From the NCBI GenBank assembly GCA_019843655.1, contig JACDQD010000002.1, positions 18,995,154-19,059,153 on the forward strand: a stretch of 64,000 nt of DNA, given 5' to 3'. The position numbers were made by a program, and so were the translations under genes. This DNA is from Lethocerus indicus. Lineage: Eukaryota; Arthropoda; Insecta; Hemiptera; Belostomatidae. Shown here in pieces: positions 1 to 20,050 of the stretch. The notes under the pieces are model-generated. The model was given only the letters and a program-made list of their open reading frames with translations, was not told the DNA's origin and ran no database searches. Every line of letters starts with the position of its first letter. The stretch's first letter is position 1.

Positions 1-1223
1 ACTATCTAAATTGTTTTTAATACTCCTTTTAGTTGTATTATTAATTCTCTGTCCACTCTTTTTTCTAATTTCAGATTTTTTACAGGCATTGACCATTCTT
101 TCTTTGCTTTGTTTGTTCATATTATTCACTTTTTTTTCTGGCTCAGTAGTACACAAATTCACTGTCTTGTTTCCTGTATTTAGAATGTCGCTTGTATTCT
201 TATTAGATGCTATGAAGGAATTGTGTTTATTTTCACATGGTTCATTCTGATCTTTAAATTCTGTAAAAATATTTGTCTTTATTTCTTCAGGTTTTACTAG
301 TCTAGTGATGTCAATAACATCCATGTTAGTATTTTCATTCCGTAATGTCTGCTCATTATTCATTATATCATCAAGCAATAGAGGTGTCTTGTCACATTCG
401 TCTTTGTTTTTATTTATTGACTTTGTATCGGATAAGCTGCTATTTTCATTAAATATTTCATTGCAGTATTTAATATCACAATTTACCTTGTTTGTTGCTG
501 TTTCATTTAGGTATGTTTGATTAACAAATTCAGTGTTCATTTTAGTTTTCAGAGGATTGTGAATATTAGTATCTTTCCACTGATCATTTTTTATTTCATC
601 AGAAATATTGGTCTCATCAGAACTGCTAAAACTTGAATTATCTGTATCCTTAAATACCATAGTATTTGTTTCTACTTGACCGATATCTATTATACCTGTT
701 ACCTCATCAGTACAGGCATCAACTCTTGAGCTTAATACAGACTGCATATTATTGGAAAATTTATTGCAATTAGTACTTAAATCTGAAGAACCAGCACTAG
801 ATGAATTTCCTGATAATGATGTTTTCAAGTTATATTCCAGTTGAGTATTTCGGTTTGGTTTACTGAGGGCCAAACCATAACATTCTGTTTGTGATATATC
901 TTCTTCATAGGAATCACTATCTGAGATGTAATTAATATGATTATTGTCTCCTACATTTTTGTCAGTATCATTTACAGTATTTGGTTTACTTTTAATGCGA
1001 TGATCATTCAAAACCTGCAAATATTGTTTATTTCATAATTAATTAGTATAAGATATTTTAGTTGATCGAAATTACTTGTTTAATACCTGTATATCTTTAT
1101 CCTGTTCATTTTTGTTCACTTTTGTTTGAGTGAGGCTTCTCACAAAATCTAACTGTTGTATTAATGTTCCACACCTGCTGGTGACTATTTCCAATTGATC
1201 TTGAAGTTCTTCAACAAATATGA
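1..1223 (-). CDS. Partial unrecognised gene: Asn/Ser/Lys-rich protein with a possible coiled-coil segment
   Basis: Two adjoining exons are seen on the minus strand. The exon at 1014-1 is open for 338 consecutive codons and runs off the left edge. It starts after a good acceptor (TTGCAG at 1020-1015) and is in phase with the exon at 1087 to about 1208 or 1223, which ends at a GTATT donor. The short exon encodes a heptad-like stretch, VEELQDQLEIVTSR, that could form a coiled coil. The long exon is very rich in Asn, Ser, Thr, Lys and Asp and looks disordered; I see no known domain, signal peptide or membrane segment. The stop and the 5' exons are not seen. The 5' edge of the short exon is uncertain: two AG acceptors 15 bp apart give the same phase. 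It lies downstream of IPO5 on the same strand. Random AT-rich DNA would not stay open this long, so coding status is likely; identity is unknown. Confidence 0.62.
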
Positions 1224-3318
1224 CTTCATTTCAACATTCAGTACATTTGTATATTCATTTTTCAATTTCAGTATAAAATGTCTATTACAATTCAAATTAC
1301 ACAATTAGTTTTATTATAAGTGATATAATCATCTGTACCAGAAAGGAGACTTGTTTCTAGTTTAACTTAAAATACAGTTTTCAATAAGAGAAACAGAACA
1401 GTTGATGTCAGAATTATGATTTAAGTCTACAATGTTTCACCACCTTCCAATTCAATTTGTGTATGGTTATTAGAATTTTAAAGCATTTATAAGAATGCAA
1501 ATTAGATAACAAATAATGCTAGCATTTTTGAAAGAGCCTTAATACAATCATGGATGTAAATAGTAACACGTTTTATATTCATTGAAAACAGTTTACTACT
1601 TCCCTTTAAAACAGTGCCCATTTAAAAATTATATAAAATAATTTAAATTTGAGATTGATATATTACCCAAAAGTACACTTTTTTGTATATTTTTATCCAT
1701 CACCTTAGATAAATTGGGTTAGTTTGTAATAATAAAAAGAATAGAAGGTTTAATTGGAACTTATCATAACTATGCACAATGAGTGAAACCAGAATATAAA
1801 AAAATTCGAAACAACTTTCACAGAACTTTTGACTAACCCATATGTAGTTAACAATTAACATACAAAAATGAAGCAGACAGAAATAGTATAAATTATTAGT
1901 GGTTGTTAGGCAGTTCACCTGTAATAACGCCTTTAAATTTATAACTAATATATTTCAGTAACTGCTATTTACAATCCTTTTGTTTCCTAATCTTCTCTAT
2001 TGCAAATAGGAATTTTAGTCTGATTATTGGTATTATAGTAAGACAATAACCAATGAGTTAAAAATAGGACTGGTAAAATGATTTAATAAGATGGTACTAA
2101 TATTTCATATAACCGTAGGAAATGAATACACTGAAGGAGTTGAAAAAATTATGCTAACAAATTTATTGACCTTTTACTAATGCGATGATTTAAATCCAAA
2201 AAAATAGTCAACAATATGTTATATTTAAAAAATACATGTTTGATATTTATATACAATTTTTCTACATCAAATTATATCAGGAATAAAGTAATCTTAAATC
2301 ACTTAATGAAGTGTCATTTTTAATCATACTGTCTGATAATAAAGCAAACTACAGTTTTAAAGCAATAGAATATATTCTCACAATAAATGCTTCTTGGTTG
2401 ATTAAAACTGTATTCCGTACAATTACTGTACTTACATGACAAAAACGTGTGTGTGGTAATCATGAGTTAAAAATTATTTTATTTTTTAATAAGACAATTT
2501 CCTTTAAACAGATAATATTAAAATCAACATTTAAAAACATTTTGGCACATTTCATGAGGTTTCAAAAATGTAACCTTCAATAAAAATTTTAAGATAAAAT
2601 ATATTTGAATAGGTCCTTAGATTTAAAATAGAGAAAATTCAAAACCTGATCCTAAATTAACAAATATTAAATACATTGAATTGATATCTTTAACGAGATA
2701 AATTATGAAGGTAGTTTGATTGATATCCCTAAAAAATGTAACTTCAATAAAAAAAAATTATAAATAGGTAATCAAATAATACTACCTATGAAAATATATT
2801 GAAGAAGTATATGCAAATCAAATGAATAAGTTTTTAACTAATTACCATTCTTTTATCAGTTTTGTCGTAGATATAGAGGAAAGTTTTTATTTTACCCCCG
2901 AGAGCCTAATTGTGGAATTGTGGCAAATATGAATGAATAAGTAAATAAATATTTATAAATTTTGTCATGTGTACTGAGTAAGTAACGAAAATTATATCAG
3001 TGACATAGTAATGAAAAAATTCTTGTCAATAAATACATTAGCAAGCATAATTTTGTGCTTATGTATAAAAATAGGCTATATAGATAAAAGCACAGTATAA
3101 ATATTACACGTTTTTGTTAAACCTCCCAGAGGTATAAATTGATCAACTTTCTTGTATAACATTCACAACAGTAGATTAAAACTTAACAGACAATATTTTA
3201 TCATAGCTGTAAAAAGTATATTAATAAAAACAAGTCTGCTTCTTATCGTCAATCGAGATTTTTCTGAAATCACAGAAAGGAAATATTACTATATCGGAAG
3301 CGGCATATATTGTTTCTC
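1224..3318. other. AT-rich interval between the partial gene and IPO5
   Basis: About 2.1 kb of very AT-rich, CpG-poor DNA. It must contain the IPO5 3' untranslated region (just left of 3319, read on the minus strand) and probably an intron or the 5' exons of the gene at the left edge. I could not identify a splice-bounded coding exon in it. Several TTTATT strings (AATAAA on the minus strand) occur, for example near 2886, but none can be singled out as the polyadenylation signal. Confidence 0.5.
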
Positions 3319-12015
<8,697 letters not shown>

Positions 12016-12376
12016 GTTCACTTAACATCCAAAAAGAATCCGCTTACTAGACATTGTTACCAACTCCCTAGTTCATTCAATATTACCATTAGCTAACAAA
12101 TTAGGTTTATTGAATATGAAAAATATAAAATATATCTATACATTATTTTTTAATTAATATTCATATGGTTTGTTTATATTTCTTTATACTTATTGCATTA
12201 AGTGGATTACATAATTTAGGTTGTTTGACACAGTTGCTAGGTGACAAATTTAACAAGTTTCAGAGACTGAATCTCAAAAACTCCAGGTCTTTAATTTGTG
12301 GAAGCGATATTAAATTAATCTTTCAATAAACTATTAGGTTTGAAACTGACAAGGTCTAACAAACTACTTTATCACC
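12016..12376. promoter_or_regulatory. Divergent promoter interval between IPO5 and CFAP300
   Basis: The IPO5 start codon (12015-12013, minus) and the CFAP300 start codon (12377, plus) are only 361 bp apart, so both transcription start regions must lie here unless further upstream noncoding exons exist. No TATA box can be assigned with confidence in this AT-rich stretch. Confidence 0.7.
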
Positions 12377-13952
12377 ATGTCAGGCGGTAAATTTAATTTT
12401 ATTCACGTGTCAAACAAGACGTCTTCATTTTTGGGGAAAAAATCTAATTTGGAATACTTAATGAAGTGGTAAGACTGATGTGTATGGTTTAAATGGTGGA
12501 ATTATGAAGTTTAAACTTGCATTGTCATTAAGAATTTATTTAAAGTTATTTCAATCAGGTCTATGAAAGGACATATGCGGATTTATTACTATAACTTCAA
12601 TCAACCTTTTCACATATATGAACAACAAGAGTTTGCTGAGGTTAGTTTACTACAAAACTGTTTTTGATAACTACAAATCACTAAGCATTACTCCTCAAAT
12701 CAGTTAAAAGTATTGTATTAATATGCCTACTGTTTCATTTGCAGTCACTTTTTAAAGATCCTGTTGTCTACTGCACTTTAGAATCATTAAATGTCCATGA
12801 CTGGCTCCCAAAGAGTAGGTATTATCATATACATAAGATAATTATATCATATCAGAATATTTACTCGTCAAATTTCAGTATAAGATAATAAGAGAGTGAT
12901 ATAAATAAATTCCATTTTAATGTGATTTTTATTTATTTACTCAAGAAAAATTAATTGTTTAGATTCACCAGCAGCTAGAGTTGAAATTGAACATGTACCA
13001 TGCACTGTTATTTCAATGAAATTTTTTGATAAAATGTTGAATGGGAATAGTGACATTGTAAGAGGAGAAAAAGGTCATATAATTCAATGTATGGAAGAAT
13101 TGGTGGATGATATGTATATTAATGATAATCTCAGAATAGTGAGTTACATTTATTCATTTTTTATTTATTGTTACATCAATCTTTGAAATATAGGATGTAA
13201 GGGCCATGTTTACTTCTTCTGATAATGTTTAATCTACTCTGTATTTCCTTTCAGATGTTGCTTCAGCCAAGTCATCAAACTTATAGCTTATTTTCAAAAT
13301 CTGAAAGAGAACAGTTCATTTTCTTATTGTTTAAACACTTATGCCTAGGAGGGAAATGGTGTCAAAATGAAGATACAATTGAACCCTACCTGGAACTCAC
13401 AAGAAATCTTTACAAAGATTTAATAAGGTTTGTTTCTGTCAGTTTCTTCAGTTATAACAGTTTCTCTGTCAAAAATATTATTTTGTATAAGCTTATTATC
13501 TCAATCAACTATGTAATGAACTTTCACTTATCATACTATTATAAATCACTCCTCAGTCAAAAGATATATTTTGTTCATAAGGCCATGGTTTCTACATTGT
13601 ATGAGGATCAAGAAGAAGTGAGAACACTATTTTTATTGATTGTATAAAAATATTATATTTATTTATGTTGTTCTAAGGTTATATATTAATAATATAAAAA
13701 CAATAACTTCTCTATCACCAATAAATAATAATGCACTTATTGATTTGTATTAGTGTGGAAAGGGTAGCAGGACAAAAAGAAATAACTGTACGTTCAGTTG
13801 TTCTAAAAGCAGTGGTATATGCAACTGATGGTGAACCAATTTTTCCTCAAAATCCTGATCATCCTCAGGATTTTATGTACTTAATAATCGACCCTTTTAA
13901 GCGACAAGTTGCTGTGCTGGTGCATCAGTTTGCTTCTATTCTCAACCTATAA
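12377..13952 (+). CDS. CFAP300: Cilia- and flagella-associated protein 300 (C11orf70 orthologue), complete, six exons
   Basis: Cytoplasmic factor needed for assembly and transport of axonemal dynein arms; loss of the human orthologue causes primary ciliary dyskinesia. Exons: 12377-12468, 12559-12640, 12745-12814, 12963-13138, 13255-13427, 13754-13952. All introns are GT-AG with matching phases; the total is 792 nt, or 263 aa (human protein about 267). Segments that align with the vertebrate protein as I remember it: MKGHMRIYYYNFNQ, FKDPVVY, a VPCT-x-ISMKFFDKM block, GHIIQCMEELVDD, LFKHLCLGG followed by an acidic stretch and EPYLELT, and the C-terminal YLIIDPFKRQVAVLVHQF. No signal peptide or membrane segment. 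The start has an ACC context just before the ATG and is the first Met of the family-like sequence. In an arthropod the expected site of action is the sperm flagellum or ciliated sensory neurons. Confidence 0.95.
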
Positions 13953-14360
13953 GTGAGCAATTGTCTTACTAAATATTTCTTCTGATAAGATATGCTGTAA
14001 CTCATTTAAAAAATGTAGTGTTAAATTTCAAGTCCTAATTAATGAAAATATATAATTAACCCTGTTTTAGTAATTTTAATTATTAATGTAACCATGTTTT
14101 AGTAAACATAAAGCAATGTCCCATCTTTCATTATCTTAATGAAGAAAATTATTTTTTAGTGACAAAATTAAAGTGCTTAACATGAAGATAATTTCATAAC
14201 GAATTTCATTATATCTAACAGTTGCTTTCGTGTTTGTTGTAGTGAGTGTAATAAGGTATGGAAATATGGCGAATTATTGAAATATCAAATTCAATTAACT
14301 TTTCTATATCATTACATCTGTAGTAATTGTTCACTCGGTAGTAACGGAGCAGTACCAAGA

Positions 14361-14483
14361 ATGGCTTGTCCACAAAATTAATAGAGTTTATTAGTGGATG
14401 ATGACGAAACTGATATCATTTCGGAGCAAACAAGTTGGAGGAGACGTCTCAAGGATCTTATGATCTTATGTTCTGAAAGTTAG
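14361..14483 (+). other. Short broken reading frame (possible exon relic)
   Basis: A Met-Ala-Cys-Pro-Gln-Asn start at 14361 is followed by two adjacent stops (TAA TAG, 14379-14384). The same frame then continues for 32 codons with a protein-like acidic/basic composition (DDDETDIISEQTSWRRR) to a TAG at 14481. It lies at the left margin of the CpG-rich domain and overlaps the presumed CFAP300 3' region. I do not recognise it. It may be chance or a decayed first exon. Confidence 0.2.
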
Positions 14484-14511
14484 TGAAGAACCTTTGTAAT
14501 ACTTCGGAATG

Positions 14512-14521
14512 AATAAATAAA
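14512..14521 (+). terminator. Candidate CFAP300 polyadenylation signal (overlapping AATAAA pair)
   Basis: Two overlapping AATAAA hexamers lie about 560 bp after the CFAP300 stop codon. An ATTAAA at about 14166 is a nearer alternative. The assignment rests on position only. Confidence 0.4.
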
Positions 14522-15483
14522 GTATAAATGTTAATCCTGGTATCTAACTGTTTAGACTATTACAGAACAAAACAGGTGCTACAGACTATGTTTTTGTAGG
14601 TATCATAATCACATTATTGGTTACTTTGTAGCAACATCGATTTAATTTCATTTATTAATTTTACTTCAAATTATAATATGCACCCAGAATGGCTAAGTGG
14701 AGAGTTCACGTGACTTATACGACGGTAGATTTTTCTGCGAAGCTTTATTTAATATAGGTAATTATCACTTCTAGATAACACTTTAGGCCTTCTTTGTTTA
14801 AATCGTGTACGATTTCCTGTTATTGTACAAATATTCTCATGTTATAGTGCAGTTGGTTCAAAGAGAATACTAAATGCATAAATTCTTTATTTATAATGGA
14901 AAAATACCTGTTCTGTTTTAAAATATTGAGTATTATCAATCAACTACAGACAGAAACTCGCAGACAGTGTTAAGAATTCAACATATAAAAAATTGAGGAA
15001 TGCAGAACTCAGAAATGCAGTTTAGGTAATGCATTTGTGAATAAGGATAATATTTCCCTTCTTTATCGCGTTAACGTAACGCGTAGTTTCGGTTATCTCC
15101 TGGGGGGGGGGTATGGCTCTTGTGTGTCGCTCGTAAACTTCAAGTAGTATCAAAATGACGCACATATTCCTGTAGATTTTAAGTTCTAGAACCTATCTGG
15201 GTGTACTTATTCAAATTCATAGGTCATATTAAGCCAGAGTCAATCTTAGACTATCGAAGTCGTTTATCCGAGCCAGTTTTTTATTCAAACAGTAAGTTGT
15301 TTCCAAAAAACATATAGTTTGCAGGAAGTAAGGTAAGAAAAAGAAAGGGGATAGTTTTTAAGTCGGACGTAGAGATGGGGTTAGAATCGGTTTAAGTAGG
15401 TCCGGGGGCCCGGGGTAAATCGATACAGGTGACAGTGACCGTGGCGCCGACTGCCGCGCTTTTACGGGAAAACGGGAGAAGCG

Positions 15484-15493
15484 GCGCATGCGC
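15484..15493. promoter_or_regulatory. Perfect NRF1/Ewg-type palindrome GCGCATGCGC
   Basis: The ten bases match the core consensus bound by vertebrate NRF1 and its insect relative Ewg, which typically sits within about 100 bp upstream of start sites. Here it is 97 bp upstream of the TCAGTT at 15579. Confidence 0.5.
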
Positions 15494-15578
15494 CTTTCAT
15501 TCTAGACTCTACTCCATCCTGCGAGGTAGTCTTCGACTCGAGCGGACTGTTATACATTTACTGAGCGTAGTTACTCGG

Positions 15579-15642
15579 TCAGTTTCAGTGGAGTGTCGCC
15601 GTTCTGGTAGTCGCGGATAAGGTGTCACTTGCCACCGTAAGT
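15579..15642 (+). promoter_or_regulatory. Candidate initiator followed by a noncoding first exon with donor
   Basis: TCAGTT at 15579-15584 matches the arthropod initiator, with the predicted +1 A at 15581. An AGTCG resembling a downstream promoter element lies at 15609, one base off the canonical spacing. A strong donor, ACC|GTAAGT, follows at 15637. A transcript starting here would have a first exon of about 56 nt (15581-15636). Its downstream partner is not known. Confidence 0.3.
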
Positions 15643-17341
15643 ACCTCATCGACACTATTTATCGTTTCCGGTCTCGGCGCCCGCTGTCAGACCCTCGGCG
15701 TCCGACTCTCGGGACCCACGTGTCGTAAGTCGGTCATGTCCGAGCGATAGGCCGGCCGGCCGTTCTCATCGATTCCACAGTCACCAAATCGGACCGAATC
15801 TGATATTTCCCGATTTACGAGGCCCCGTTTTCGTAGCCGGTCAGATCGGCCCGCTTTCACGCTCTCCCCGACGCCGCTGATAACGACCCACCACCGTATC
15901 CCTCCGAGCACGTGTCATCCTCGCCGATTTCCCCCGGCCCACTCTCCCTTCGGTTCCTGGAGACGAAACGTTCGACGGACGTCGCCGAACTTATATCTCA
16001 CCGACGGACAGCCGTCTAGAAGGCCGTTAGGCGTGGAAATAGATCCGGTTGATTTCTCACCCAGCGAGGCTACCTGGCACGACGGTGCTATTCGCTCGGA
16101 CGGCTTCGACGACGCTTCGAGATATTGGACGAGTATTAAACGACATGTTATGTTATTTGTTACGGTTGTTAGTCCGTAAGAAGTGGGCCGTGATTAACGT
16201 GTGACGTGTGGTCCACGCCGTTGTCGGGGAGCGGCTCTTTTTCGGGACGGGTACAGCTGACCTTGCTCTTATTGTGAAACCCGGCCCTGTCTCCCCTTTT
16301 TACCTTCTTGAATGCACCCTCTACACCCCCCTTCGGTAACTGCGATTTAGATTTAATTTTAAAAACGTATACTAGTGAACCGATTGTCTTAAGGTTTTTC
16401 CAAAATATAAATTTGTAATTGAGTATCCTTCAGTGGAAATAGGCCTAACGAGTGTTTTCAGGTGACGCTTTTAACATAATGGTCTTTTAAACATTTTGAA
16501 GTTTGAGAAGTAACGAATCCGCGTTCGGGGGTCCTAGACTTGCCCCTCCACGCGGGACCGCTCTGATCAACAGTGACGGAGGGGCAAGTCTCGGTTTCGA
16601 TTACTGGCGTTGGATATTTACCTACCTTGTCAATGACTACAATTCGAATTGATTAAGAGCCGAGTTCTTCGGGATAATGGTCCGTATTATGGATTAATCG
16701 AAAAATGGGCGCGGCTCGCTTCCCAGCAGTCAGTTAAAATTCTCTGAACAAGGTCTTTGATAATGTAATTCTCGAGGAAGCGCGTTTCGATATTTGCCGG
16801 GAATATTATCCTGGTGGTGTGCTGAGACCACGTGGCCGTGGCCACCTTTGGCACCGATTGTGAACCGTCGGCGCTGTCGTAGCGGTCGGGTTTTTCGCTC
16901 AGGAAGACGAATTCGGAGAAAACAATAACGACGGTGGAAGGAGGCAAGTGAGGAGCAGGTTAAACCACCGACCGGGCTGATAATTAGAGACGTAATCACT
17001 TATCGATTGAATCACCGGTGAACAAGATCGATGCAAAGCTGTGACAATACCCGTATTGTTTTTCAAATTGTTTCCCCCTTCCTCATAAACTATCGGAAAA
17101 ACATTGTTGGTCGGATTGTCGCACCATCCGACTTCGGGTAACGGCTGGCTCTCTCGGCCTCTCTCGGTGTTGGCGAAATAGTGTGCGTCTATAAACAACA
17201 TGTCACGTGTGTGAATTTCGACTTCGGTTGCAATGGCAACCGGTTGTATAATGGCGTCGATGGCCATCGGTGAATTAATTGAACACTGGTCACCTGTGTG
17301 TATTTCATTTTATTTTTAATTCTTCTTAAATTATGTTAGTG

Positions 17342-17342
<1 letters not shown>

Positions 17343-17416
<74 letters not shown>
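17343..17416. repeat. (TA)37 microsatellite
   Basis: Uninterrupted TA dinucleotide tract of 74 bases. Confidence 0.98.
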
Positions 17417-17418
<2 letters not shown>

Positions 17419-17721
17419 TTACGAAAATTAAATCTTATCTTCAATTCGTGTCAGTTATAACTTATTAACTTTATACTATTAACTTATTAATTAATTTAAT
17501 TTAATACATGTTTGGGTCTGGACGGTTCTTGTGATCTACCTCCGCTCGCTGGTTTAGATCAAACCAGGCTTATTAATATTTGGTCGCGTATAAAACTAAT
17601 TATTTCTGGCACAATTTGTAATTTGAATATGAACAAACAAGGAATATGAATTATTATTTATGATTCTTGAATTGCGGTTTTAACGTCGGTCGATTGATAT
17701 ATAATTTGGATATGGTAATTT

Positions 17722-17723
<2 letters not shown>

Positions 17724-17773
<50 letters not shown>
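17724..17773. repeat. (TA)25 microsatellite
   Basis: Uninterrupted TA tract of 50 bases, about 300 bp from the preceding one. Confidence 0.98.
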
Positions 17774-17774
<1 letters not shown>

Positions 17775-19990
17775 CTAACTGTTAATTTTTTCCTAACCAT
17801 TGTATCTAGGTTTGTTTCAATACATTGTTCTCAAATTTAAGTTATGTCAATCGTTACAACAGTATATATTTAGTCGCTATATCCGAACTTAGTAAGAAGA
17901 CGGGTTGCGGTTGCTCGGAGGCCAAATGTCTTGAACCATTGAAACCGGCTAATAAATCTTCTTGGGCCAAAATAAGTTAGGTCGTTAATACCTAAATATA
18001 AAATGGAATAAAGCTGCCGCACCAAGAAAAACCTATTTACGCATAATGCTTGAATTCAGTACTCAAATGCATGAAATGTTTCCCACATGAACCTCGACGT
18101 GTCTGTACCGTTCCCGATTTGTCGGTTTCATTTGATACCGGAAATTTTACAGCTCCTGTTCTCCTTTTTATAATAAATATCCTACATTTATTTTTTGTGT
18201 ACTAAGTATATATAGCATATATTAACACTATGCCTTCGGTGAGTAAATACCACTGAGTACAATTTCTTTAGTTTTAATAGTATTGAAAATGAAAATCGTC
18301 CAAGTTTTTATTGCGTGAGTTCGTAATTCTTGCTGTACTTTAGCGAGAAACAGTAATATGTAATATCCTAATAATCCTGACTTTTATGTTTTCATTGCTT
18401 TGTACCGAATCCTGAGGTTTTCCAAGTTCCACTATTTTCTTGTGGGCGCCGGAATTACTTTTGTACCACACACAACACGCGCAGTGTGTGGTTCCTTGTT
18501 TCTAGTTTATTACAAGAATATTATAAGAGATGTTGTTATTATTTATTATCGTTGCATTATGTAACTGTTCAATACACCACTACTACTGCCGATCGCTAGA
18601 AGCCAAAACTAATAAAAGTATAAACCGAATAGTGGAAATTCCAAACCTCCTCGGGCAGTGTTTTGCCGTATTATTATGTAAATATTTGATATTCCATCCT
18701 TAGTAATTTTATACTTTTCAAAGTCGACCTCCCGTTTTAATTTTTCTAATTTAAATACCGATAATGTATTTGATTTCATAACAATTTTGAGTTCTGCTTT
18801 CCTTCGTTGTACTCCCGACTTGTTGGACACCGTGGCGGTATTGATTTCCAAATTCGAAAACGCTCAATTAAGTTTAAGTTTAAGAATTTAAGTTTTAGAA
18901 ACCTGTCCAAACAAGCATTTGCGGCACAAGCGTCGATGGGGGGGGGGCAGTCTAGGGGACCAGAGTTAATGGGCAATAAAGTGTGACCCCTCCCAATCAT
19001 TAAATTGACGTCCAGAGCTCGCCCCTCACCCTCCTCCTTATTGTACGCGTCGTTTACTGTCCCCTTTCGTTTGACTCGGCCTCTACTTTGTTACAACTCA
19101 ATAAGAAGAATAATGGCTATGAATATTTCGTTGCGTCTCCAATACGTCGCCAGTTGATTTGAACACAGTGGTGTCGGCCGTTTATGAACTGGTAGTCGCT
19201 CTGTTGGAAATTATTACTCATATAAACATTTCAGTTGTACGTCCCATTGTTAGATGTAAGTATCAATAAATTACGGACTCCCTGATATTATGGCTGTGTA
19301 TATTTGGAACATTTTAATGTAGATTCGGTAGGCACATATTTTAGATAGCATAAATGTTTCAGCGTGTGTCTTATTTGACTGGTAATGAATGTTACAATAT
19401 ATGTAAATTCCACATAGACAATGAAATGTTTTTATTCAATTCTGTTTGACGTATCCTACGCTTTGGTCTGTAGCCCCTCACTGCTCAGCATCTCGAGACA
19501 ACACTTACAGATTTTTTGATGCAATGGCCGCATTCCGGGCAAGACCCTTCTCAGGTAGCCCTTAGTTTAGTACTGTCGACGCATTAGGACTTTTGGTGGG
19601 TTGTTTAGTTTTATACGTCTGTTTGTACAATTGCTCTGTTTGTAGGGTGTAGTTAATGTGAGCTCGTGGAGTCACCTCTGTGGTAATTGGGGAGAAATTT
19701 CGAAATGCCGGTGATAGGGTCCAACGTACTTAGACTGATGCGTTGTAAACAAATTGGACCCAATGTTGGAGTCCCCGGTGGTGGACCGAATTTTTGCTCT
19801 GAATGAAGCTCAGATAAAATCAAAGCTGTTTAGTTTGGTAATTTGTTCCTATAAGGACTGTTAAAGCGGCAGATATACCGCATTAGATCCAGGAAAACGA
19901 GCAATTGAATTGCATAGCTTATTGATCAGAGCAGTGCCGCGTTGAGCAGCTCTGTTAATATAGAAGAATATCACTTATTTAGATTGTTGG

Positions 19991-20050
19991 TGGCTCAGTT
20001 GGTAAACGCTATTTTATTGCCCCCATTCAGGGATTTATGGCTCTGAATCT
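19991..20050 (+). mobile_element. Possible tRNA-derived SINE relic (A-box-like)
   Basis: TGGCTCAGTTGG at 19991-20002 fits the polymerase III A-box consensus exactly, and a weak B-box-like CTCTGAATC occurs about 50 bp downstream. No tail or target duplication was resolved, so this is a tentative call. Confidence 0.25.

Larger units (their letters stand above)
15400..16320. promoter_or_regulatory. CpG-dense promoter-like block
   Basis: This is the most CpG-dense stretch in the window; for example there are ten CpG in the 60 bases from 15661. It contains an NRF1-type palindrome, an initiator-like TCAGTT and a strong splice donor in the plus direction. No supported coding exon lies within it. 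It may be the promoter and first noncoding exon of a plus-strand gene, with MARCH (first coding exon at 29716) the nearest candidate, or the promoter of an unseen RNA gene. Confidence 0.45.

Noticed and set aside
1441..1490. A possible further upstream exon of the left-edge gene (minus, ending in an IELE-like stretch before a GTGGTG donor)
   Set aside because: The frame is attractive and would join in phase, but an in-frame stop lies just upstream with no AG acceptor in between.
16899..17267. 122-codon minus-strand frame
   Set aside because: No recognisable motif, no conserved pattern and no convincing splice or start context; compatible with chance in DNA of moderate GC.
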